A stretch of 64,000 bases of DNA from Microbacteriaceae bacterium. GTDB lineage: Bacteria; Actinomycetota; Actinomycetes; Actinomycetales; Microbacteriaceae. Below the pieces are notes generated by a model, which saw only the letters and a list, made by a program, of their open reading frames with translations, was not told the DNA's origin and did no database searches. Made by a program: the position numbers and the translations under genes. Of the stretch, positions 28,535 through 37,122 are shown piece after piece. Every line of letters begins with the position of its first letter. The stretch's first letter is position 1. The stretch spans positions 1-64,000 of the forward strand of contig CANBWO010000008.1 in assembly GCA_947373155.1 (NCBI GenBank), in the 5' to 3' direction.

Positions 28535-30199
28535 TTAGAGCGAAAGTGCGTAACGCAGGGTGTCTAGGCTCAATCCACCCAGATCAAGTGCGCGTTTGTG
28601 CCAGGATTTGATGTCAAAGTCGGCACCGGCTTTGGCAGCTGCTTCATCGCGAAGCTGCTCCCAAATACGCTGACCTACCTTGTAACTCGGAGCCTGTCCC
28701 GGCCAACCAAAGTAACGGTTGACTTCGAATGCAACAAACTCAGGGCTCATGTTCACGTTGCTCAACATGAAGTTGAGCGCGTAGTCGTAGTCCCAAACCC
28801 CGGTGCCATCCAGGCGAGGCTTGCCAAGGTGAACACCGATGTCCAGAACCACTCGGGCCGCGCGCATGCGCTGTCCATCCAGCATTCCGAGGCGGTCTGC
28901 CGGGTCGTCTAAAAAGCCTAGGTCTGCCATCAGGCGTTCTGCGTAGAGCGCCCATCCTTCGCCGTGGCCGCTGGTCCAAGAGGCCAGACGACGCCAGGAG
29001 TTGAGCTGATCCTTGTTGAAAACCTGCTGCGCTACCTGAAGGTGGTGACCTGGAACACCCTCGTGGTAAACCGTGGTGGTCTCGCGCCACGTGTCGAACT
29101 CGGTTACGCCCACTGGAACGCTCCACCACATTCTGCCCGGGCGACTAAAGTCATCGCTAGGTCCGGTGTAGTAGATGCCGCCGGTCTGGGTTGGGGCAAT
29201 CATGCACTCCAACTTGCGAATCGGTTCAGCAATGTCAAAGTGGCTCTTACCAAGCTCTGCAACCGCGCGGTCGGAAAGCTTTTGCATCCACTTTTGTAGT
29301 TCGTCGGTTCCGTGAAGCTTGCGCGATTCATCGCCGTTCAAAAACTCAATGGCCTCAAGCACGGTTGCCCCGGGCTTGATTAGCTTTGCAACGGCTTCTT
29401 GCTCTGCGGTCACCCGAGCCAACTCCTGGATACCCCACTCGTAGGTCTCGTCGAGGTCTAACTTGGCACCAACAAAGGCGCGGCTCAACAGGCTGTAGCG
29501 CTCGCGGCCGATTGCGTCTTCTCGGGTGGCTCCCGGCAGAAGGTGATTCTTTAGGAAGGCACCAAACTGGGCGTAGGCATCGGTGGCATCCGCGGCTGCC
29601 GCTACTAAATCGGCTTTGAGTGAAGCCGAAAGTTCGCCAGATTCAGCCTTGGCGTTGGCGGCAAACTCAATGAAGAAGCCATCGGCTGCGGTCAGCTGAG
29701 CAACCTGAGCAATGCCCTGCTCTACCTGGCGTCGAGCCGGGGCATCCTTGGCATCTAAACCGATCTGTAGGCAGGCCTGGTATCCGGCCAGTGCTCCGCG
29801 AACCGCGCGCATACGGGCTGCTAGGTTTACCCAGTTTTGCTCGGTGGCGGTTGCAGACAGGTCGAAGATATCGCGAATGCCCTGCAGGGGAGACGCAATC
29901 ACGTTCATATTGCGGTGCCAGAGACCGGCATCATGGGTTTCGTTCGAAAGCTGTAGGTCGTTAGTCATGGCGTCGCGGGTAACGCGATCGGTGTCATCTA
30001 CCGGCTGAGCAGCTGCAAGTTGAGCAAGGACCTCCACGCGCTTGGCATAGGCCTGGGCGTGCGATTCTGGGGATTCGTCGTCTAGCTTGTCATCGGCGCC
30101 TGGGCGACCGATGTAGGTTGCAAAACTTGGGCTGTTATCGGCTAGCCAGTCGAGGTACGAATCTGCAATCTGGTCGATTTGCGAGGGAGTGCGCGCCAT
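28535..30199 (-). CDS. DUF885-family protein (putative metallopeptidase)
   Basis: ~555 aa; TTTVYHEGVPGHHLQVAQQ and SGHGEGWALYAERLM motifs. Confidence 0.9.
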   Translation of the reverse strand: MARTPSQIDQIADSYLDWLADNSPSFATYIGRPGADDKLDDESPESHAQAYAKRVEVLAQLAAAQPVDDTDRVTRDAMTNDLQLSNETHDAGLWHRNMNVIASPLQGIRDIFDLSATATEQNWVNLAARMRAVRGALAGYQACLQIGLDAKDAPARRQVEQGIAQVAQLTAADGFFIEFAANAKAESGELSASLKADLVAAAADATDAYAQFGAFLKNHLLPGATREDAIGRERYSLLSRAFVGAKLDLDETYEWGIQELARVTAEQEAVAKLIKPGATVLEAIEFLNGDESRKLHGTDELQKWMQKLSDRAVAELGKSHFDIAEPIRKLECMIAPTQTGGIYYTGPSDDFSRPGRMWWSVPVGVTEFDTWRETTTVYHEGVPGHHLQVAQQVFNKDQLNSWRRLASWTSGHGEGWALYAERLMADLGFLDDPADRLGMLDGQRMRAARVVLDIGVHLGKPRLDGTGVWDYDYALNFMLSNVNMSPEFVAFEVNRYFGWPGQAPSYKVGQRIWEQLRDEAAAKAGADFDIKSWHKRALDLGGLSLDTLRYALSL

Positions 30200-30265
30200 T
30201 GCGTGTCCTTTGATCATGGCCAAAGGCGACTATGCCTAGGGCCGATTTTTTTGAATGCTACGAGC

Positions 30266-30505
30266 CTAGTTCAAACCAGACCTAAAGCTCGCTTGCCATT
30301 GGTTCTGACCTGGAGTCAGACTGCCGCGCAAAAGCCCAGGATTGCGGTTCCAACGCGAGGTTGGCTCGGCCTTCTTGGCATTCTGAGCGGTCACCGCATT
30401 TGCCTGCGATGCCTGGAGAACAGCGATTACCACCGCTAGTTCCTGGCTGGTCGGGTTTCCGGAAACCACTTTTAGATGTGGCTGAATGGCATTGTTTTCT
30501 GTCAT
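30266..30505 (-). CDS. accE: Acyl-CoA carboxylase epsilon subunit
   Basis: 79 aa; LKVVSGNPTSQELAVVIAVL followed by W...R..L and GQNQWQASFR; immediately downstream of the beta subunit gene. Confidence 0.88.
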   Translation of the reverse strand: MTENNAIQPHLKVVSGNPTSQELAVVIAVLQASQANAVTAQNAKKAEPTSRWNRNPGLLRGSLTPGQNQWQASFRSGLN

Positions 30506-30514
30506 TTTGCCGGC

Positions 30515-32113
30515 CTAAAGCGGAATGTTTCCGTGCTTCTTTGGTGGCACCACGGCGCGTTTGGTGCGAAGTGCGCGCAGTGCCTTGATGACCGAGATGC
30601 GGGTTGCGGAAGGCTCAATGATGCCATCCAGCTCGCCACGCTCCGCTGCCAAGAATGGGCTTGCCACGTTGTAGGTGTATTCGGCGGCAAGTTGAGCGCG
30701 AACCGCGGCCACGTCTTCGCCGGCAGCCTCGGCAGCCTTGATCTTGTCGCGGAACAGAATGTTTACGGCTCCCTGGCCGCCCATCACTGCGATTTCGGCG
30801 GTCGGCCATGCCAGGTTGATGTCGGCTCCCAGTTGCTTTGATCCCATAACAATGTAGGCGCCGCCGTAAGCCTTGCGGGTAATCACGGTGACCAGAGGCA
30901 CTGTTGCTTCGGCGTAGGCATAAAGCAACTTGGCGCCGCGGCGAATAACGCCGGCCCACTCCTGATCGGTACCCGGAAGGTAACCAGGCACGTCTACCAG
31001 CGTGATGATAGGAATGCTGAAGGCATCGCAGAAACGAACAAAACGGGCGGCTTTTTCGCCAGCCTCAATGTTCAGTGTGCCTGCCATGGCCTGAGGCTGG
31101 TTGGCAACAATGCCCACGCTTCGGCCATCGATGCGAGCAAATCCAATGAGGATGTTCGGAGCGTAAAGCCCCTGGACCTCTAGGAACTCGTTGTCATCCA
31201 CGATCCCTTCGATGACCTTGTGCATGTCATAAGGCTGGTTTGGCGAATCTGGAATCAGGGTGTCCAGGGCTAGGTCCTCAGAGGAAACCGCAAGCTCAGA
31301 ACTTGCCGCGTAAATCGGGCTTTCTGCCAGGTTGTTTTCCGGCAGGTAACTAAGCAGGCTTCGTGCGTAGTCGATCGCGTCTTCTTCATCGCTGGCAAGG
31401 TAGTGAGCCACACCGGAAGTCTTGTTGTGCGTGAGCGCGCCACCCAGTTCTTCCATTCCCACGTCTTCGCCGGTAACGGTCTTGATTACATCCGGACCGG
31501 TGACGAACATGTTCGAGGTCTTGTCCACCATGATCACGAAGTCAGTTAGCGCTGGCGAGTAAACCGCTCCACCGGCAGCCGGGCCCATGATTATAGAAAT
31601 CTGCGGGATCACACCGCTGGCCATGGTGTTGCGCTTAAAGATTTCGCCATACTTACCAAGTGCAATAACGCCCTCTTGGATACGAGCACCGCCCGAATCC
31701 AGCATTCCGATGCAAGGAACACCAGTTGCAAGCGCTAGGTCCATTACCTTGATGATCTTGTTTCCGGCGGCTTCTCCGAGCGAGCCACCAAAGATGGTGA
31801 AGTCCTGGCTGTAAACGGCCACCTGGCGGCCATCGATGGTTCCCACACCGGTTACCACAGAGTCGCCGTAAGGACGGTTCTTGTCCATGCCAAACGCGGT
31901 CGAACGGTGACGCACGAACTCGTCTAGTTCCTCAAAGCTTCCTGGGTCCAGAAGCATTTCGATGCGCTCGCGGGCGGTTTTCTTACCCTTAGCGTGCTGC
32001 TTGGCGATTGCCGCTTCGCCACTGGCTAGGACTGCCTCGTGGTACCTGTTGCGCAGGTCCGCGAGCTTTCCAGCGGTGGTCGAAAAATCGGGGGTTTGGT
32101 TCTCTGCAGACAA
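30515..32113 (-). CDS. Acyl-CoA (propionyl/acetyl-CoA) carboxylase beta subunit
   Basis: [68 protein letters not shown]. Confidence 0.97.
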   Translation of the reverse strand: MSAENQTPDFSTTAGKLADLRNRYHEAVLASGEAAIAKQHAKGKKTARERIEMLLDPGSFEELDEFVRHRSTAFGMDKNRPYGDSVVTGVGTIDGRQVAVYSQDFTIFGGSLGEAAGNKIIKVMDLALATGVPCIGMLDSGGARIQEGVIALGKYGEIFKRNTMASGVIPQISIIMGPAAGGAVYSPALTDFVIMVDKTSNMFVTGPDVIKTVTGEDVGMEELGGALTHNKTSGVAHYLASDEEDAIDYARSLLSYLPENNLAESPIYAASSELAVSSEDLALDTLIPDSPNQPYDMHKVIEGIVDDNEFLEVQGLYAPNILIGFARIDGRSVGIVANQPQAMAGTLNIEAGEKAARFVRFCDAFSIPIITLVDVPGYLPGTDQEWAGVIRRGAKLLYAYAEATVPLVTVITRKAYGGAYIVMGSKQLGADINLAWPTAEIAVMGGQGAVNILFRDKIKAAEAAGEDVAAVRAQLAAEYTYNVASPFLAAERGELDGIIEPSATRISVIKALRALRTKRAVVPPKKHGNIPL

Positions 32114-32168
32114 AGTTCACTCCGGTAGCTAGATACTGCCCCAAGCCTAGCAACGCTATTCTTGCCAC

Positions 32169-32969
32169 ATGCAACTATCGGCCAGTCAAAAACTAACTCC
32201 CCGATTGGAATGGCGCCAGGAAACGGGCAGCACCAACCTGGATTTGATGCAACTTGCTGCTTCGGAAAACCTGCCGCACTTCACCGTTTTTGCAACCGCC
32301 AACCAGGTCGCTGGTCGAGGGCGCGCTGGTCGGGTTTGGCAAGCACCTAAGGACAGCGCGCTGGCAATCAGCGTTTTGCTCAAGCCCAATTTAGACTCCG
32401 ACACCAATCTGGGGTCACTTGGTTGGTTGCCACTTTTGGCGGGCCTTGCCATGAGCCAAACCGTTGCAGGGTTTTTGCCGACTGCCGAGGTGGGCGTAAA
32501 GTGGCCCAACGATGTCCTTGTGAACGAACACAAAATCAGCGGCATTTTGACTGAAATGACTACAAGCGGCTCTGCTGTGGCCGTGGTGGTTGGTTCCGGA
32601 ATCAACATTTCGCAGTTGCAGAGCGAGCTGCCCATTGCCAACGCCACATCCTTGGCGATCGGCGGGGCACAACTGCCAACCGACCTAACTTTGCGATTAG
32701 ACCGGGTGCTTTCCAGCTACCTAACCAACCTGAACCACTGGTACCAAAGATTTGCTCAGGCCGGCTTTAGCGCGGAGGCCAGCGGCCTCAGGCAAGCGGT
32801 GTCGGACAACTGCGTGACTCTGGGGCGTGAAGTGCGGGCGATTTTGCCGGGCGATAGCGAACTGGTGGGGCGGGCTGTTTCCATCGATGATTCTGGGCGA
32901 TTAATTCTTGATGTTTTAGGGGTGAAGACCCCGGTTGCCGCCGGAGATATTGTGCACTTGCGGCACTGA
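32169..32969 (+). CDS. birA: Biotin--[acetyl-CoA-carboxylase] ligase
   Basis: QETGSTNLDLM, NQVAGRGRAGRVWQAP, GVKWPNDVLVNEHKISGILTE. Confidence 0.94.
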   Translation: MQLSASQKLTPRLEWRQETGSTNLDLMQLAASENLPHFTVFATANQVAGRGRAGRVWQAPKDSALAISVLLKPNLDSDTNLGSLGWLPLLAGLAMSQTVAGFLPTAEVGVKWPNDVLVNEHKISGILTEMTTSGSAVAVVVGSGINISQLQSELPIANATSLAIGGAQLPTDLTLRLDRVLSSYLTNLNHWYQRFAQAGFSAEASGLRQAVSDNCVTLGREVRAILPGDSELVGRAVSIDDSGRLILDVLGVKTPVAAGDIVHLRH

Positions 32970-33007
32970 TTGCCAACGAGCTGCCCCAAGTAAGACACAA
33001 TTGAAAA

Positions 33008-33433
33008 GTGAGTTTTGAAGCCGAGGTCCTGCTGGGGCGTTTTCGCGCGCGTGGAACTCGATTGATCTGGCCAACCATATTCCTAGGGCTCACGTGTTTC
33101 TTGGCCACTTTCCTGGTTGGAAAACTCACTGAGCAGTGGCAGCAAATTGCCGCTTACGTGGTCTACGGGCTGATCCTTTTGCTTGGATTCCTGGTTCCAG
33201 TCTTGCGTTATCTAACCGCCTGGACAGACTTGACTTCAAGTCGGGTAGTTCAGCGCAGCGGACTCTTTGGGCAGCACTTCCGACAGATTTCCTATCAGCA
33301 AATCGAGCGGGTTGAACTGGGAGCCGGCCGATTGATAACACTTTATGTTGCGGGCGAAGAAGCCATGGAACTGAGATCTATCCCCAAAACCCGCATCGTG
33401 GCTCAAGAAATCAGCCGCCTGAGTGCTAAGTAG
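33008..33433 (+). CDS. PH domain-containing membrane protein
   Basis: 141 aa; two TM segments, then LTSSRVVQRSGLFGQHFRQISYQQIERVE bacterial PH-like motif. Confidence 0.8.
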   Translation: MSFEAEVLLGRFRARGTRLIWPTIFLGLTCFLATFLVGKLTEQWQQIAAYVVYGLILLLGFLVPVLRYLTAWTDLTSSRVVQRSGLFGQHFRQISYQQIERVELGAGRLITLYVAGEEAMELRSIPKTRIVAQEISRLSAK

Positions 33434-33439
33434 GACCAA

Positions 33440-34585
33440 ATGACTGAACTTCGTGTCGGTGTAATCGGCGGCGGCCAATTGGCCCGCATGATGACCCCAC
33501 CAGCTATCAACCTGGGGATCAACATCAAGGTGCTCGCAGAAGCACCGGGGTCTAGCGCTGCTCTGGCAACCACCATGGTGGGCGATTACACCCAGGTTGA
33601 GGTGGTTCGCGAATTCGCCAAATCGGTAGACGTGATTACCTTCGATCACGAACACGTTCCGCTGACCGTGCTTAGGCAATTAGAGGCCGAGGGCGTCAGC
33701 GTTCAACCTCCTAGCAAGGCTCTTGCCTTTGCCCAAAACAAGTTGGAAATGCGCACCCGTTTGGGTGAACTCGGGCTTCCAATGCCGCACTGGGCCGAAA
33801 TCCACGATGCCGGTTCACTGGAGCTATTCATTGCCGAACACGGGGGAGTGGCCATTCTGAAGACCCCTATTGGCGGCTACGACGGCAAGGGTGTGCGCGT
33901 GGTGCGCAGCGCCTCCGACGCAGCGGACTGGCTGAGCGAAGAAGGCTTAGCCAAGGTGGGCGGGCACCTTTTGGCAGAGGAAAAAGTTGATTTTGTGCGT
34001 GAACTAGCGCAGCTAAGCGCGCGTAATGTGAGCGGTGATTTCCAGGCTTGGCCATTAGTTCAGACCGTTCAGGACAACGGAGTTTGCTCAGAGGTATTGG
34101 CGCCCGCCCCAGGTGCCAGCCAAGCCACCTTGGTGGAGGCCGCCCGAATCGCCCGTCTGGTCAGCGAAGGCCTAGGAGTTACCGGAGTTCTTGCAGTTGA
34201 AATGTTCGAAACCGCAGACGGACGCCTGTTGATCAATGAGCTTGCAATGCGACCTCACAACAGCGGTCACTTCAGTATTGAGGGAAGCGTGACCAGCCAG
34301 TTTGAGCAGCACCTAAGGGCTGTATTAGACCTGCCGCTCGGATCCGCCGAATCCACAGCGCCGCATGCAGTGATGGTGAATCTTCTGGGCGTAGATCAGA
34401 CCAACGACTTCCTGCCGCACTATCAAGAGGCAATGCTGGCTCACCCAACTGCCAAGATTCACACCTATGGCAAAGGTGCTCGCCAAGGCCGCAAGATGGG
34501 TCACGTAACTGTGATTGGCAACGATGCCGAGGCAGCATTGACCGAGGCACGGCAGGCTGCCATGGTGCTCCGCCAAGATTTCTAG
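33440..34585 (+). CDS. purK: 5-(carboxyamino)imidazole ribonucleotide synthase
   Basis: VGVIGGGQLARMM, ILKTPIGGYDGKGVRVV, LLINELAMRPHNSGHFSIEGS. Confidence 0.96.
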   Translation: MTELRVGVIGGGQLARMMTPPAINLGINIKVLAEAPGSSAALATTMVGDYTQVEVVREFAKSVDVITFDHEHVPLTVLRQLEAEGVSVQPPSKALAFAQNKLEMRTRLGELGLPMPHWAEIHDAGSLELFIAEHGGVAILKTPIGGYDGKGVRVVRSASDAADWLSEEGLAKVGGHLLAEEKVDFVRELAQLSARNVSGDFQAWPLVQTVQDNGVCSEVLAPAPGASQATLVEAARIARLVSEGLGVTGVLAVEMFETADGRLLINELAMRPHNSGHFSIEGSVTSQFEQHLRAVLDLPLGSAESTAPHAVMVNLLGVDQTNDFLPHYQEAMLAHPTAKIHTYGKGARQGRKMGHVTVIGNDAEAALTEARQAAMVLRQDF

Positions 34586-34708
34586 ACCAACTGGTCCAAG
34601 AATCAACCCATAACCGTGTTTATGCTCCGTCCTTGGGCGGTTCAGCGGGCTAAAAACCCGCCTCCTTCGTAAAATTGGGCTGTATTTCACGCGCCTAGAG
34701 GAGCAAGC

Positions 34709-35236
34709 ATGACCGCAACAGAATCGGGTTCAATCGCAACCGCAGAAAACATTTTGGTTGGCGTTGTCATGGGCTCCGACTCCGACTGGAACGTCATGTC
34801 TGAGGCGGCTGCCTTTCTCAAAGAAATTGGGATCGGCTATGAGGTTGAGGTACTAAGCGCACACCGAACTCCTGAGCGCATGATCGAGTGGGGCAAGGCC
34901 GCTGCCGGTCGCGGAATCAAGGTCATCATCGCTGGGGCTGGCGGTGCCGCGCACCTGCCAGGCATGCTGGCTAGCGTCACCACCCTCCCCGTTGTAGGAG
35001 TTCCTGTTCCACTGGCCAAGTTAGATGGCATGGATTCCCTTTTGAGCATCGTCCAGATGCCAGCCGGAATCCCAGTGGCAACCGTTTCTATCGGCGGTGC
35101 TAAAAATGCTGGCATCCTGGCCGCTCGAATCATCGGTGCATTTGATGCCGGGTTAAGCCAAAAGCTTGCCGCCTTCGCAGCCGACCTGCAAGATCAGGTT
35201 GCCCTAAAGAACGAGAAGCTCAAATCGCAGCTCTAG
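34709..35236 (+). CDS. purE: 5-(carboxyamino)imidazole ribonucleotide mutase
   Basis: [64 protein letters not shown]. Confidence 0.97.
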   Translation: MTATESGSIATAENILVGVVMGSDSDWNVMSEAAAFLKEIGIGYEVEVLSAHRTPERMIEWGKAAAGRGIKVIIAGAGGAAHLPGMLASVTTLPVVGVPVPLAKLDGMDSLLSIVQMPAGIPVATVSIGGAKNAGILAARIIGAFDAGLSQKLAAFAADLQDQVALKNEKLKSQL

Positions 35237-35328
35237 GAACAGCGGGTCTGCCAGCCTCGAGCAGTTCAAGCCCGCTAAGAAACATAGACCGAGCCACACC
35301 GGCGCACCTGATTACTCGTGCCGGTTGG

Positions 35329-36603
35329 TTGGTTGCGCTCACGCTTCTGATTCCAGGATCCGCCCAGGCTTTGGCTGGAAACCGTCGCCTTGGTCGAATC
35401 GGTTTGGTTGCAACTTTTAGTTATTGGGCGCTGCTACTAGCCGCGGGAATCCTCGCCTTGGTAAAGCGCGACTGGTTTTTCCTGCTGGCCACAATCCCCG
35501 CCATCGACCTATTTTTGGCCGCGTTCCTAGTTGTCTACGCAACTCTGTTTGCAGTGCTCACCCTGGATACCTTGCGCCTGTTGCGCCTGGTGCGTCTTCC
35601 GGAGCGTGCCCGCATCATCATGCTGGTAGCCACCTTGGCGGTCGGGGTTCTTGGAACCTCAACAATCGGATACGCCGGCAGTTTGGCTGGCGTCTCCAGC
35701 AACTTCCTCGGCAGCCTGTTTAGCCAGCAGGGTTTCACGGCACCCGAAAACGGTCGCTACAACATCTTGCTCATGGGTGGCGATGCCGCCAGATCACGTT
35801 TTGGACTTCGACCAGACAGCATGAGTGTCATCAGCATTGATGCCGCAACCGGTCAGATCGTGAACATTGGTATTCCTCGAAACCTTCAAAAGGCTCCGTT
35901 TAGCGCCGGTTCACCAATGCTTAAGGTTTATCCAAACGGCTACAACTGCGGTGTGGTTTGCCTAGTGAACGCCATTTACAAGGACACCACCGACAACCAC
36001 AGCGAGCTTTACCCCGAAGCCGAAAAACAGGGTTCGACCCCGGGTGTAGAAGCCACCAAGGATGCGGTCGAGGGCATCACCGGTCTAAAGATCCAGAGCT
36101 ATGTCTTGGTTGATATGGCGGGCTTCAAACGCCTCATCGATGCCCTCGGCGGAATCGACATCAATGTGGCTAATCGCCTTCCGGTGGGCGGCCAAGAAGA
36201 TGCCAACGGAATGCCAATAAACGTTGAGAGCTGGATTGAACCCGGGCTTCAGCACATGGATGGCCGCACCGCACTCTGGTACGCGCGAGCTCGCCACGGC
36301 AGCAGCGACTACGACCGCATGCAACGCCAGAGAGCTGTGGAAGACGCCATGCTGGCCCAGATGGATCCGGCAAACGTGCTGAGCCGCTTTAAGGAAATAG
36401 CTACCGCTGGTCGCCAGCTGCTAAAAACCGATATCCCTAGCGGAATGGTTAGCACCTACCTTGACCTAGCAATCAAGGCCAAGAAGGAGGGAATCCACAA
36501 GTTAGAGCTAATTCCGCCAACCATCGATGTGGTTAACCCGAATTTCACAGCAATCCATGAGATGGTGCAGAAGGCGTTTAGCGATACCTCCGTCACAAAA
36601 TAA
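35329..36603 (+). CDS. LytR-CpsA-Psr (LCP) family cell-wall ligase
   Basis: NILLMGGDAARSRFGLRPDSMSVISID, IGIPRNL, DALGGIDINV, ALWYARARHGSSDYDRMQRQR; true start may lie upstream of the TTG at 35329. Confidence 0.92.
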   Translation: MVALTLLIPGSAQALAGNRRLGRIGLVATFSYWALLLAAGILALVKRDWFFLLATIPAIDLFLAAFLVVYATLFAVLTLDTLRLLRLVRLPERARIIMLVATLAVGVLGTSTIGYAGSLAGVSSNFLGSLFSQQGFTAPENGRYNILLMGGDAARSRFGLRPDSMSVISIDAATGQIVNIGIPRNLQKAPFSAGSPMLKVYPNGYNCGVVCLVNAIYKDTTDNHSELYPEAEKQGSTPGVEATKDAVEGITGLKIQSYVLVDMAGFKRLIDALGGIDINVANRLPVGGQEDANGMPINVESWIEPGLQHMDGRTALWYARARHGSSDYDRMQRQRAVEDAMLAQMDPANVLSRFKEIATAGRQLLKTDIPSGMVSTYLDLAIKAKKEGIHKLELIPPTIDVVNPNFTAIHEMVQKAFSDTSVTK

Positions 36604-36633
36604 GACTGTGAGCAGCTTACGAAAGGAAGCCAG

Positions 36634-37122
36634 ATGAAGCACCTAAAGTTTGCCGCGGTTGCGGTTTTAGCCATGAGCCTCAGCGGTTGCAGCCTGATAT
36701 ACCCGCACTGGGGTGCCACCACTTTCCCAACCGACTCCCAAACCGCTACCTATAGCGCTTCGCCGAGTGAGTCGGCGAGCGCCTCTGCTAGCTCCACCCC
36801 ATCTCCAACCACCAAGCCGGTACAGGCTGCAACCCTGCAGATCTTGCAGGCCAATGTAGATGGAACAGCGGGCGTGATTGATGTAGTGGCCCAGGTCACC
36901 AACACCGCCGAAAACGGGGGCCAGTGCACCCTTTCTGTGACTTCCGGATCTGTAACCAAAACTCAGGTGGTTCGTGCCGAGAGCAATGTAGACACTACCC
37001 AGTGCTTCCCAATGGAGATTTCATTTGCTGGAATGCCCAAGGGCGCTGCTACTTATAAAGTGAGCTACTCGTCTGCAGGTTTTGTGGGCGCAACCGCAGC
37101 TCAGGCGGTAACTATCCCTTGA
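36634..37122 (+). CDS. Hypothetical lipoprotein
   Basis: MKHLKFAAVAVLAMSLSGCSLIYP signal peptide and lipobox; Ser/Thr/Pro-rich linker. Confidence 0.8.
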   Translation: MKHLKFAAVAVLAMSLSGCSLIYPHWGATTFPTDSQTATYSASPSESASASASSTPSPTTKPVQAATLQILQANVDGTAGVIDVVAQVTNTAENGGQCTLSVTSGSVTKTQVVRAESNVDTTQCFPMEISFAGMPKGAATYKVSYSSAGFVGATAAQAVTIP

